Shown: in pieces, positions 7,438 to 15,951 of the stretch
How positions within the stretch are numbered: the stretch's first letter is position 1
How the letters are laid out: each line of letters begins with the position of its first letter
Source of the DNA: Maritimibacter alkaliphilus HTCC2654
GTDB taxonomy: Bacteria > Pseudomonadota > Alphaproteobacteria > Rhodobacterales > Rhodobacteraceae
Assembly: GCF_000152805.1 (NCBI RefSeq)
Contig: NZ_CH902578.1
Span: 3,109,029 to 3,173,028 of the forward strand
Length of the DNA: 64,000 nucleotides
Direction: 5' to 3'
Notes under the pieces: model-generated
The model's database searches: none
The model's input: only the letters and a program-made list of their open reading frames with translations
Told to the model about the DNA's origin: nothing
Program-made: the position numbers and the translations under genes

Positions 7438-9249
7438 ATGAGGCCAAAATTTCGCCTGACGCGGCTCCTGCCGACCGCCGTCGCAATGGTATGTCTTGCG
7501 ACCATGTCCGCGACGGCGCTGGACGATATTCAATTCAATGTCGAAGGCGGCGGAGCGTTGCAGAAGGACCTCGAGTCCGCGTCGCTCCTGCTTTCCGTTC
7601 AGGAAGAAGGGATCGACGATCCCCGTGATCTGCTCGCCACGTCGCTGGCGGAATACGAGCGGCTTCTGAACACGCTTTATGCCAACGGGCATTACGGCGG
7701 CGTCATCAATGTGCGGCTCGACGGGGTCGAAGCCGCCGCGATCCAGAATTTCAACGTGCCGAGCACGGTCCGCAGGATCACGGTCGATGTGCGTCCGGGT
7801 CAGCAGTTCCATTTCGGCAGCACCCAGATCACGCCGCTGGTGCAGGGCACGCAGAAGATCGACGAATTCCGCAACGGCGAGCCGGCCTATTCGACGGTCA
7901 TTCAAAGCGCGGTGGAAAGCGCGGTAGACGATTGGCGTCACGCCGGGCGCGCCAAGGCGACCGTGCGCGATCAGGACCTGACCGCGAACCATCAGAACAA
8001 ACTCATCAACGCACGTATCTGGATCGATCCCGGTCCGCTGGTCCGGTTCGGGCAGCTTCGCCACACGAATGCCTCGGCCGTCCGCACGAGCAAGATCGAA
8101 CGGATCGCCGGACTGCCCGAGGGTGAAGTGTTCGATCCCGACGAGGCGGAAGCGGCGGCCAATCGTCTGCGCCGCACCGGGGCTTTTGCCTCGGTCGTTC
8201 TGCGGGAGGCCGAAACGCTGGGCCCGGGCAACACGATGGACATGCTGCTGACCACGGCGGACATGAAGCCGCGTCGGTTCGGGTTCGGGGCGGAACTGTC
8301 GTCGATCGAAGGGCTGGGGCTGTCGGCCTACTGGATGCACCGCAACCTTTTGGGCGGGGCCGAACGGTTCCGCGTCGATGCCGCGGTCAACGGCATCACG
8401 CCCGCGCTCAACAATCTCGACGTGGAACTCGACGCGCGTCTGGATATCCCTGCCGCCTTCGGCACCGACAACGATGCCTATGTCGAGGTGGCCGGGCTGT
8501 GGCTGCGCGAACCCTCCTACAACATCCTCGGTGCGGGGATCGAGGCAGGTGTGAAGCGCTATTTCAGCCCGAACCTCGAAGGTGAGATCGGCCTTGGCTT
8601 CGCCTACGCGCAGGTGACCGACAGCTTCGGCACGCGCAGTTTCACCACCGTCAAGGTTCCCGCCATGGTCGAATGGGACAAGCGGAACGACAGCCTGAAC
8701 CCGACGCGGGGCTTTTACGTGCGTGCGGATGCCCAGCCGTTCTTCGATATCGGTCGGGGCGTCGGCGCCTGGGGCCTGCTCGATGCCCGCGTTTACCGGG
8801 GCTTCGGCGAAGACGACCGCTTCGTTCTTGCGGCGCGGGGGCAGGTCGGCACCGTGGTCGGCCCGAACCCGTCGCAGACCCATCCTGATCTGCTGTTCTA
8901 TTCCGGCGGCGGCGGCACGGTGCGCGGCCAGCCCTACCAATCGCTCAACTTCGCCTCCGGCACCGGCACAGTGGGGGGGCAGGCCTTCCTCGGCGGCCAG
9001 TTCGAGGTGCGCGTCAAGGCGACCGATACCATCGGTGTCGTCGGGTTCTTCGACGTGGGCTACCTTGGCGATACGGGGTTCTTCGGCGGCACGAACGCAT
9101 GGCACTCCGGCGCGGGTCTGGGCGTGCGCTACAACACCGCGCTCGGTCCGATCCGGCTTGACGTCGGCTACCCCGTCACCGGCGGCGTCCGCTCGCCCAA
9201 CCCGCTGCGCAACGTGCAGCTTTATGTCGGGATCGGGCACGCCTTCTGA
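7438..9249 (+). CDS. tamA: TamA-type Omp85 outer membrane protein
   Basis: The 603-residue protein has an N-terminal signal sequence (basic MRPKFRLTR, hydrophobic core ending near SATA). POTRA-like repeats follow to about residue 270. The Omp85 beta-barrel includes GLGLSAYWMHRNLLGGAERF and the C-terminal GPIRLDVGYPV with a terminal aromatic residue. It overlaps the next gene by one base, and that gene encodes the TamB partner. Together they form the translocation and assembly module spanning the periplasm for outer-membrane protein insertion or lipid transport. BamA is excluded by the shorter POTRA region and the TamB neighbour. No obvious promoter was recognised in the 201-bp gap upstream. 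Confidence 0.9.
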   Translation: MRPKFRLTRLLPTAVAMVCLATMSATALDDIQFNVEGGGALQKDLESASLLLSVQEEGIDDPRDLLATSLAEYERLLNTLYANGHYGGVINVRLDGVEAAAIQNFNVPSTVRRITVDVRPGQQFHFGSTQITPLVQGTQKIDEFRNGEPAYSTVIQSAVESAVDDWRHAGRAKATVRDQDLTANHQNKLINARIWIDPGPLVRFGQLRHTNASAVRTSKIERIAGLPEGEVFDPDEAEAAANRLRRTGAFASVVLREAETLGPGNTMDMLLTTADMKPRRFGFGAELSSIEGLGLSAYWMHRNLLGGAERFRVDAAVNGITPALNNLDVELDARLDIPAAFGTDNDAYVEVAGLWLREPSYNILGAGIEAGVKRYFSPNLEGEIGLGFAYAQVTDSFGTRSFTTVKVPAMVEWDKRNDSLNPTRGFYVRADAQPFFDIGRGVGAWGLLDARVYRGFGEDDRFVLAARGQVGTVVGPNPSQTHPDLLFYSGGGGTVRGQPYQSLNFASGTGTVGGQAFLGGQFEVRVKATDTIGVVGFFDVGYLGDTGFFGGTNAWHSGAGLGVRYNTALGPIRLDVGYPVTGGVRSPNPLRNVQLYVGIGHAF

Positions 9250-12200
9250 TGAAAAGATTTCTCGCTCTTCTCGCCACGCTCACCCTCATCGGCCTGCCCG
9301 CAGGGGCGCAGGACGACACGACCGAGGAAGAGGACAAGTCGATCCTCGAATCCTTCCTCGAAGAGAACCTGTCGTCCGAAGGGATGGACGTGACCGTCAA
9401 CGGTTTCTCGGGCGCATTGTCGCGCGAGGCGACGATGCAGGAGATGACTTTTGCCGATGCGGAAGGCGTCTGGCTCAGGCTTGAGGACGTGGCGCTCAAC
9501 TGGAACCGGGCCGCCGTGCTGCGCGGGCGGATCGAGGTGCGCGAGTTGTCGGCGGGGCTTATCGAACTTGCGCGCCTGCCCGCGGGCGGCTCATCCGGCC
9601 CTTCGGCGGAAGCGTCGGATTTCACGCTGCCGGACCTGCCCGTTTCGATCGACATCGGCCTGATCGACGCCGAACGCCTCGTCCTTGGCGCGCCGGTTCT
9701 GGGCGAACGCATCGAAATGACGCTCGAAGGTTTGGCCAATCTCGCCGACGGCGAGGGGGCGGTCGATGTGGCGCTGTCCCGCACCGACGGCGAATTGGGC
9801 GACCTGACCCTTGCCGGGTCTTATTCGAACACCTCCAAGGTGCTTGCCGTGAACCTTCGGCTCGAAGAAGGGCAGGGGGGCATCGTCGCGAACCTTGCCA
9901 GCCTGCCGGGCGAGCCTGCACTGTCGGTGCGGGTCGAAGGCGAGGATCGGCTCGACGATTTCACCGCGAACATCGTGCTGGCGACCGATGGCCAGAACCG
10001 GGTGGCCGGGCAGGTGCGCGCGGCCGCCGCGGTCGATGGTGAAGGCGACGCTCAAAAGACCCAGTTGCAGATCGAAGCCGATCTGGCCGGTGACCTGCGG
10101 CCCCTGTTCGAAGAGCAGTATCAGGCGTTCTTCGGGGGGGAGAGCGTGCTGCACCTCGACGCGACCCGGTTCCAGAACAAGTCGATCCGGGTGGCGGATC
10201 TGTTCCTCAAGACCGAGGCGCTGGAACTGCGTGGCGACGCTTTGGTCTCGGCGAAGGGTTGGCCGCAGAATGCACAGATCACCGGCACGCTGGCCAATGC
10301 GGACGGATCGCCCGTGGTGCTCCCTATTGCTGGGCCGGAGACGCGGATCGGGTCCGCCGAGATCGAATTCGACTATGACGCCCTGCGAGGCGAAGGCTGG
10401 GTCGGTGCGATCGAGCTGGAAGGTTTCGCGCGCGAAGACATGGCGCTTGCCGCGCTCAACGTGTCGGGTGCGGGAAAACTGCGCTCCGGCGGCGGCGACA
10501 CCATTCCCAGCGTGGGGGGGCGTGTCGTCATATCTGCGGACGGGATCGACCTTGGAGACGAGCCGCTGAATGCCGCCGTGGGCGAGCGCATCACCGGCAA
10601 CCTGATCTTCGCCAAGGCCGACAACACGCCCTTTCGGTTCACCGACGTGGATATCTCGGGCGAGGATTACGGCCTGACCGGCGACGTGACCCTGCGGACC
10701 GAGGTCGAGCAACTCGACCTCGTCTCAGACCTCGACCTGAGGCTCGAGGCCGAGCGGCTGGCCCGCTTCGCGCAGATTTCCGGTCAAGACCTCAAGGGCG
10801 CGGCGTCGCTGTCGATCAAGGGGTCCGTCGCCGTACCGGATGGGCCGTTCGACCTTGAAATCGACGGCGCGACCCAAGACCTTTCCGTGGGCATCGCCCA
10901 AGTCGACAGCCTCTTGGCGGGGGAAAGCCGGATTTCCATCGCGGCGGACCGGAACCAGCAGCGTACGGCCATCAACCGTTTGACCATCGCCGGGCCGGGC
11001 ATCACGGCTTCTGCCATGGGCGAGTTGCGCACCAACGGCAGTAGTCTGGATGCGCAGATCGAATTGCCGGATGCGTCCCGGCTGGATGAACGGCTCTCGG
11101 GTCGGCTCGCGCTGAACGCCACGGCGGTTCAGGTGCGCGACGACTGGACGGTCGAGGCGACGGCGACCGGCCCCGGTGGCCTCGACGCGGACATCACCGG
11201 AACCGGCACCATCGCAGACGGTGCCATCGGCCCGGTTCAGGCAACGCTCGTCGCGGCGCTCGACAGTATCGCCCCCTATTCCGGCCTTGCCGGAGCCGAT
11301 CTGGGCGGGGCGGTCGATCTGACCGCCTCGGTGGATGCGGACCTGACCACCATGGCGGTCGCGCTCACCGGGTCTTTGCAGGGCCAGAACCTGTCGTTTC
11401 GCATGGGGGACACCGATCAGTCTTTCGCGGGCGCGAGCGAGCTGGTGTTCGACGTGAGCCGGGATGCGGCGGGCGCGCTCGCCGCCGATGTCACCGCGCG
11501 TGGCCCCGGCGGGCTGATCGCGGATATCGAAGGCACCGGTGCGATGGTCGAAGGCAAGATCGGCCCGGTCGCGGCGACGGTGAATGCCTCGGCCAACTCC
11601 ATTGCGCCCTACTCGGGCCTCGCAGGCCGCGATCTGACAGGGTCGATCGACCTGTCCGCCAATGTCGAGGCGGACCTGACCACCATGGCCGTCTCGCTCG
11701 ACGGCAGTTTGCAGGGCCGGGATCTGTCGTTCAGCGCGGGCGAAGTGGACCAGCTTCTTGCCGGCGGTAGCGAGGTCGTGTTCGACGTCCGGCGCGACGA
11801 GGCGGGCAAGATTTTCGTCGACAGGCTAACGGCGAACACGCCGCAGGTCAGCCTGACCGCCGACGGCACGTCGGAAGGGGGGCAGAGCCGCGTGAACTTC
11901 GATGCGCGCTTGGCCGATGTCGGGATCTTCGTGCCCGAGTTCCCCGGCCCCTTCTCGGCAAGCGGCACGGCTGTCCTGACCGGCGACGATTACCGCGTCG
12001 ATATCTCGGGCCAAGGGCCGGGCGGGATCACAGTGAACGTGGCGGGCAGCCTTGCCAGCACGATGGACAACGCGAACCTGTCGATCGACGGCACCGTGCC
12101 GCTCGCCCTCGCCAATGCTTTCACCGGACAAAACCGCGTCGACGGCACCGCGAGCGTGAATGTGAATCTCAACGGCCCCCTTGTGCTGACCTCGCTGTCC

Positions 12201-13364
12201 GGCACCGTGCGCACGACGAATGCGCGCGTGGCGGTGCCCAGCCTGCGGGTTTCGCTCGATCCGATTCAGGCCAACGTCAATCTCGGGAACGGGCGCGCCC
12301 GGCTCGAAGTCGGGGCGGCCGTATCGTCGGGCGGGCGGATCGAGATTGCGGGGCCGATCACATTGGAACCGCCGTTCAACGGCGATCTCGTCATCCGGCT
12401 TCAGAATGTCGGGCTGACCGATCCGTCGCTTTATGACACGCAGATCAACGGCCAGTTGACGGTGAGCGGCCCGTTGACGGGCGGTGCCCGGATCGCCGGA
12501 ACCGTGCGCCCCGGCGTGGCCGAGATCCGCATTCCATCGTCCGGCTTCGGCGTCGCCGGGACCGTCGAGGGGCTGCGCCATGTCAACGAACCCGCCGCAG
12601 TCTATGCGACCCGCGTGCGGGCCGGACAGGTCGGCACGACCGCGAGCGGCAATTCGGCGGGCGGTCCCGCGTTCCCGCTCGATATCGTCGTGGATGCGCC
12701 GAACCAGGTCTTCATCCGCGGACGCGGGCTGGACGCCGAAGTCGGCGGGCGTTTGCGCCTTACGGGTACCACGAACGACATCGTGCCTCAGGGCAGCCTG
12801 TCCCTGATCCGGGGGCGACTGTCCCTGCTTGGCAACCGCATCGAACTGACCGAGGCGCGCGCGACGCTCGAAGGCGATTTCGACCCCTTCATCGCGGTGA
12901 CCGCCGAGACGACCGTGGACGATACCGCGATCCAGATTCGGATCGACGGACAGGCGACCGACCCCGAGATCACCTTTTCGTCGGTGCCCGATCTGCCGCA
13001 GGACGAGATTTTTTCGCGCCTGATCTTCGGGCGTTCGATTTCGGAAATCTCCGCGCTTCAGGCGCTCAGGCTCGCCAACGGGATCGCGACGCTCACCGGA
13101 CGGTCCGGGGGCGGGGTGATCGGCAACCTCAGGCAGGGGTTCGGTCTGGCGGACCTCGACATCGGCCAGAACGACGACGGGGCGCTCGCGGTGCGGGCCG
13201 GGGCCTATATCTCGGAAAACATCTATACCGGCGTCGAAGTCGGGGCCGATGGCGAGGCCGAGGTGAACATCAACCTCGACCTGACCAAGAACCTGACGGC
13301 ACGCGGCGCGGTGTCGAACAAGGGCGAAGCGTCCATCGGCATCTATTTCGAGCGCGACTACTGA
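9249..13364 (+). CDS. tamB: TamB, translocation and assembly module inner membrane component
   Basis: The 1371-residue protein begins with a signal anchor (MKRFLALLATLTLIGLPAGA). It continues as a long AsmA-like, beta-rich repeat region. The C-terminal TamB/DUF490 domain (about 1000-1371) contains GSLSLIRGRLSLLGNRIEL and PQDEIFSRLIFGRSISEISALQALRLA. Start ATG 9249 overlaps the tamA stop as TGATG. TamB bridges inner and outer membranes by binding the TamA POTRA domains. Residues 641-862 contain two consecutive copies of a 111-residue unit. A strong hairpin follows the stop codon. Confidence 0.92.
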   Translation: MKRFLALLATLTLIGLPAGAQDDTTEEEDKSILESFLEENLSSEGMDVTVNGFSGALSREATMQEMTFADAEGVWLRLEDVALNWNRAAVLRGRIEVRELSAGLIELARLPAGGSSGPSAEASDFTLPDLPVSIDIGLIDAERLVLGAPVLGERIEMTLEGLANLADGEGAVDVALSRTDGELGDLTLAGSYSNTSKVLAVNLRLEEGQGGIVANLASLPGEPALSVRVEGEDRLDDFTANIVLATDGQNRVAGQVRAAAAVDGEGDAQKTQLQIEADLAGDLRPLFEEQYQAFFGGESVLHLDATRFQNKSIRVADLFLKTEALELRGDALVSAKGWPQNAQITGTLANADGSPVVLPIAGPETRIGSAEIEFDYDALRGEGWVGAIELEGFAREDMALAALNVSGAGKLRSGGGDTIPSVGGRVVISADGIDLGDEPLNAAVGERITGNLIFAKADNTPFRFTDVDISGEDYGLTGDVTLRTEVEQLDLVSDLDLRLEAERLARFAQISGQDLKGAASLSIKGSVAVPDGPFDLEIDGATQDLSVGIAQVDSLLAGESRISIAADRNQQRTAINRLTIAGPGITASAMGELRTNGSSLDAQIELPDASRLDERLSGRLALNATAVQVRDDWTVEATATGPGGLDADITGTGTIADGAIGPVQATLVAALDSIAPYSGLAGADLGGAVDLTASVDADLTTMAVALTGSLQGQNLSFRMGDTDQSFAGASELVFDVSRDAAGALAADVTARGPGGLIADIEGTGAMVEGKIGPVAATVNASANSIAPYSGLAGRDLTGSIDLSANVEADLTTMAVSLDGSLQGRDLSFSAGEVDQLLAGGSEVVFDVRRDEAGKIFVDRLTANTPQVSLTADGTSEGGQSRVNFDARLADVGIFVPEFPGPFSASGTAVLTGDDYRVDISGQGPGGITVNVAGSLASTMDNANLSIDGTVPLALANAFTGQNRVDGTASVNVNLNGPLVLTSLSGTVRTTNARVAVPSLRVSLDPIQANVNLGNGRARLEVGAAVSSGGRIEIAGPITLEPPFNGDLVIRLQNVGLTDPSLYDTQINGQLTVSGPLTGGARIAGTVRPGVAEIRIPSSGFGVAGTVEGLRHVNEPAAVYATRVRAGQVGTTASGNSAGGPAFPLDIVVDAPNQVFIRGRGLDAEVGGRLRLTGTTNDIVPQGSLSLIRGRLSLLGNRIELTEARATLEGDFDPFIAVTAETTVDDTAIQIRIDGQATDPEITFSSVPDLPQDEIFSRLIFGRSISEISALQALRLANGIATLTGRSGGGVIGNLRQGFGLADLDIGQNDDGALAVRAGAYISENIYTGVEVGADGEAEVNINLDLTKNLTARGAVSNKGEASIGIYFERDY
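11169..11834 (+). repeat. In-frame tandem duplication inside tamB (2 x 333 bp)
   Basis: Unit 1 (11169-11501) and unit 2 (11502-11834) each start with GPGG. Both carry IGPV.AT, then SIAPYSGLAG.DL, then ADLTTMAV.L.GSLQG..LSF in the same order and spacing, 111 residues apart. A partial third GPGG appears near 12016. The units are diverged at many positions, so the duplication is not recent. Confidence 0.8.
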
Positions 13365-13373
13365 AACGAAAGA

Positions 13374-13424
13374 CGCCCCCCGGTGGCACGAGGGTTCGGA
13401 AGGAACCTCGGGCCTCGGGGGGCG
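13374..13424 (+). terminator. Long hairpin downstream of tamB
   Basis: The outer arms CGCCCCCCG (13374-13382) and CGGGGGGCG (13416-13424) enclose a second stem of CGAGG(G)TTC with GAACCTCG. There is no T-run afterwards. It starts 10 nt after the tamB stop and probably serves as a terminator or 3'-end stabiliser. Confidence 0.6.
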
Positions 13425-13582
13425 CTTCGCTCACGGCGTACTGAAATGGCTTCTGAAATCGCCCTCTGAAATTCTTCCGCGCCGTGCGGCACGGTGCCGA
13501 TGGTCGATTACCTGAAGCCCCACTGGTCCGGGTGTGCCCCCGGATCCCTTGGGTTTATCGTGGACTTTCAGTCTCAAGTTGT

Positions 13583-13603
13583 AACCCCCCTGAACAGGGG
13601 GTT
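13583..13603. terminator. Hairpin between tamB and the lipoprotein cluster
   Basis: AACCCCC (13583-13589) pairs with GGGGGTT (13597-13603) around a 7-nt loop. It lies just beyond the stop of the minus-strand lipoprotein gene at 13613, so it most likely terminates the lipoprotein transcript. It may act on both strands. Confidence 0.6.
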
Positions 13604-13612
13604 TGCCGAGTC

Positions 13613-14278
13613 TCAGTTGGCGACGCCGTAGAATTGGCCGGTGACGATAGCGTCGTTCGCGGTGCCGGTGATGGCAGATACGCCGCCGCTTGGGTTGATG
13701 TTGAACTGCGCCTCCCCCGTGACCACCCGGGCATTGGAGCCACGGAAATCACCCTGTAGCCAGCTTCCCTGCGCGGGGCCGAACCCGGCCTGAAGCCGGT
13801 TGCGCACCCCGGTGTCGTCGTTGCGAAGCGTTCCGCCGATCGACACGAACATCGTCGATGCGGCGGTGGGTCCGAAGCCGGAGGTCAGAACCTGGTTGAG
13901 GGGCAGAAGCCCGGGCGCGTCGTCGCTGGAGAGTTGCCCGGAATAGGTCACGCGCTGCCCGTTGACGGTGCCCGCGAATCCGCCGGCCGTCGCGGTGATC
14001 GGATCGGTCGACGAAAACGACGCTTCCATGATGAGACCCCCACGGATAGAACCGGATTGGGTCGTGCCGGATATGGTGTCGATCTGGATCTCGCCCTCAT
14101 AGGTCGCCGACCCGAAAATCGGAACCGCTGCGGGGGTAAGCGCGTTGTTCGTCGCGAAAACGGTATCGAACTGCGCCTCGGTCGTTGTGTTGGTGTCGAA
14201 GTTGACCGTGGAGCAGGCCGACATGGCCGCACAGGCCAGCGCGGCGGCAAAGGGCCGCGCGAAACGTAACTGATTCAA
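13613..14278 (-). CDS. Putative beta-barrel lipoprotein, third of three tandem paralogues
   Basis: The 221-residue protein has an N-terminal lipoprotein signal with lipobox AMSAC (Cys22). It shares an ordered set of motifs with the two genes upstream: ATYEGEIQI, GSIRGGL, GGFAGTVNGQ..TYSG, IGGTLRNDDTGV.N, a G.F.G turn and SAITG near the C-terminus. The repeated G.F.G and glycine-rich strand pattern resembles the small barrels of TbpB-like or Slam-dependent surface lipoproteins, but that is only a structural guess. The start is TTG 14278, with GGGAG a few bases upstream. Function is unknown. Transcription order is 15799, 15116, then 14278. Confidence 0.75.
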   Translation of the reverse strand: MNQLRFARPFAAALACAAMSACSTVNFDTNTTTEAQFDTVFATNNALTPAAVPIFGSATYEGEIQIDTISGTTQSGSIRGGLIMEASFSSTDPITATAGGFAGTVNGQRVTYSGQLSSDDAPGLLPLNQVLTSGFGPTAASTMFVSIGGTLRNDDTGVRNRLQAGFGPAQGSWLQGDFRGSNARVVTGEAQFNINPSGGVSAITGTANDAIVTGQFYGVAN

Positions 14279-14369
14279 ATGGAGTCTCCCAGAAAAGCAG
14301 ATGCAGACCGTACGAGATTAGCTTGCGAAAACTTGCTTGTCTCGCGGCAAAACACGTCATCCGAACGGA

Positions 14370-15116
14370 TCAGGGCGTCTGGCGATCTGCCCATACCTCG
14401 ACACTCGCGTCGGCTTCGGTCGACTGTCCGGTGATCGCCGAGGTGCCGCCGTTCGGCGTGATCCGAAACGTGCCGTCGCCCACCAGAGTGTCGCCCGTTC
14501 CCCGGAAAACGCCGTCGATCTGCGATCCCGCATTCAACGTGTTTTCGACTCCGCTTGCGTCGTTGACGAGCGTGCCGCCAAGGTCGGCCGTGAACCAGCT
14601 TCCCGGACCGGGCGGATCGAAGATCGTGCCTGTCCGCCGCTCCGGGTTCATGTCGAGCGCGTAGAGATCGCTCAACGTGCCGGAATAGGTCACCGGCACC
14701 CCACCGATCTCTCCCGCAAAGCCCCCGGCGGCGACCTCCAGCGTTCCGGTGTATTCGTCGAAGGTGCCGTCGATCTGAAGCCGACCCCGGATCGATCCGT
14801 TCCGGGTCGTTCCGTCGGAGGTATAGATCTGAAGCTCCCCGACATAACGGGCGGTGGTGTCCTTGGGTGCGGTAGCGATGCCGATGAACGGGCTGTTTCG
14901 CGGCACCCAGATCGCGGCGAACTCCGCTTCGGTCGATGTGGTCGGGGCAAAAACAGGCAGGACACGGGGCGTTGTCGGATCGGTCGGGTCGGTCGTGCCC
15001 GGCGGGTTCTGAACCGACGCATCCACGACCGCGCATCCGGCGACGAAGGCCAGAACGGAAACGAGAAAACCAATGCGCGTCGATCTGAAAATGCGTGGCA
15101 ACCAATCCGGGGGCAA
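14370..15116 (-). CDS. Putative beta-barrel lipoprotein, second of three tandem paralogues
   Basis: The 248-residue protein has the hydrophobic signal FLVSVLAFVAGC with lipid-acceptor Cys28. A Pro/Thr-rich linker (NPPGTTDPTDPTTP) leads into the core. Paralogue motifs follow in order: VGELQIYTSDG, GSIRGRLQ, GGFAGEIGG..VTYSGTL, DLGGTLVNDASGVEN, GVFRGTGD, then GGTSAITG. The start is uncertain: TTG 15116 follows a GGGGA box, but no ATG is available in frame before the signal core. It is the longest of the three and ends with extra residues after SAITG. Function is unknown, with an outer-membrane-anchored periplasmic or surface location inferred. Confidence 0.72.
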   Translation of the reverse strand: MPPDWLPRIFRSTRIGFLVSVLAFVAGCAVVDASVQNPPGTTDPTDPTTPRVLPVFAPTTSTEAEFAAIWVPRNSPFIGIATAPKDTTARYVGELQIYTSDGTTRNGSIRGRLQIDGTFDEYTGTLEVAAGGFAGEIGGVPVTYSGTLSDLYALDMNPERRTGTIFDPPGPGSWFTADLGGTLVNDASGVENTLNAGSQIDGVFRGTGDTLVGDGTFRITPNGGTSAITGQSTEADASVEVWADRQTP

Positions 15117-15157
15117 ATCCCCATGCCCCCGGAGGTTAGCCTGTCACGCGGGCCGTG

Positions 15158-15799
15158 TCACTGTTCGGCGTAGAACTGGCCGCCGGTCGCGGCACCGAAG
15201 CTTGCGCCGGTGATGGCCGAGGTTCCGCCGGTCGGCGTGATCGCCACACCGACAGCCCCCGCCACGGCCTGACCGTCCGTGCCGTAGAAGTTCCCCATCA
15301 GGTTCGACCCCGGCTCGAACTTGTTCTCGACCCCGGTCGCGTCCTCGGTCAGCGTGCCGCCGAACGACAGCGCCATCGACGTGGTCTCGCCACCTCCGGC
15401 AATCGCCGGCAGGGCCGCGGTGCGGACTTCGTTGAAGGCCGAGCGGTCGGTCGACTGGTCATGCGTGAGCGTGCCGGAGAAGGTGGTCTGCTGCCCGTTG
15501 ATCTCGCCCGCGAAATCGGTGGCCGACATCGTGAACGGCGTGGCCGATGCAAAGTTCGCCGTCAGTTCGAGCGCACCGCGGATCGACCCGCTTTCCGAGC
15601 CGTTTTCCAGCGTCAGGATCTGCATCTCACCGTTGTAGGTCGCCGAGCCCGACAGGGGCGTGGTCGTCACGCCAAGCCCTGCGGCCGCCAGAAACGCTTC
15701 GTTGAATTCTTCGGGCGTCGCGCTGACGCCGTTGTTGCCGAAACAGCCCGCCAACATGGACGTGGCGGCCAGCGCCGCACTGATGTGAATGAGTCTCAT
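15158..15799 (-). CDS. Putative beta-barrel lipoprotein, first of three tandem paralogues
   Basis: The 213-residue protein starts at ATG 15799, chosen over an upstream in-frame ATG because GGAGGGG lies just before it and the lipoprotein signal starts there (lipobox MLAGC, Cys19). Conserved motifs are ATYNGEMQI, GSIRGAL, DFAGEINGQ..FSGTL, FGGTLTEDATGVEN, GNFYGTDG and GGTSAITG. The GNFYG turn is the closest to the GxFYGP element of TbpB-type barrels. It diverges from the histidine kinase at 15952 across 152 bp, so the kinase/regulator pair could control it. Function is not recognised. Confidence 0.75.
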   Translation of the reverse strand: MRLIHISAALAATSMLAGCFGNNGVSATPEEFNEAFLAAAGLGVTTTPLSGSATYNGEMQILTLENGSESGSIRGALELTANFASATPFTMSATDFAGEINGQQTTFSGTLTHDQSTDRSAFNEVRTAALPAIAGGGETTSMALSFGGTLTEDATGVENKFEPGSNLMGNFYGTDGQAVAGAVGVAITPTGGTSAITGASFGAATGGQFYAEQ

Positions 15800-15859
15800 T
15801 GGTATACCCCTCCAGAAATGACTGGCTTCAAATGGGGGTGGGGGTTCCATTTTGGCAAT

Positions 15860-15897
15860 CCCCCGGTTCTGGGGGTGTGGCCCCCGGTTTCAGGGGG
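15860..15897. repeat. Tandem C5/G5 palindromes in a divergent promoter region
   Basis: Two near-identical 21-bp units, CCCCCGGTTCTGGGGG (15860-15875) and CCCCCGGTTTCAGGGGG (15881-15897), lie between the divergent lipoprotein and kinase genes. Each is a palindrome with 5-bp GC arms, and their spacing is two helical turns. A run of GGGGGTGGGGG precedes them. Candidate roles are a tandem operator or a strong DNA or RNA secondary structure. Confidence 0.6.
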
Positions 15898-15951
15898 TTT
15901 CGCGGCCCGCCACTTCGCGGCAAGATCGCAAAAAAAGGGATAGGGACAAAC

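Noticed and set aside
13441-13472. Three CTGAAAT repeats with 12-13 bp period
   Set aside because: Short, few and irregular; no association with a start codon. Could be chance.
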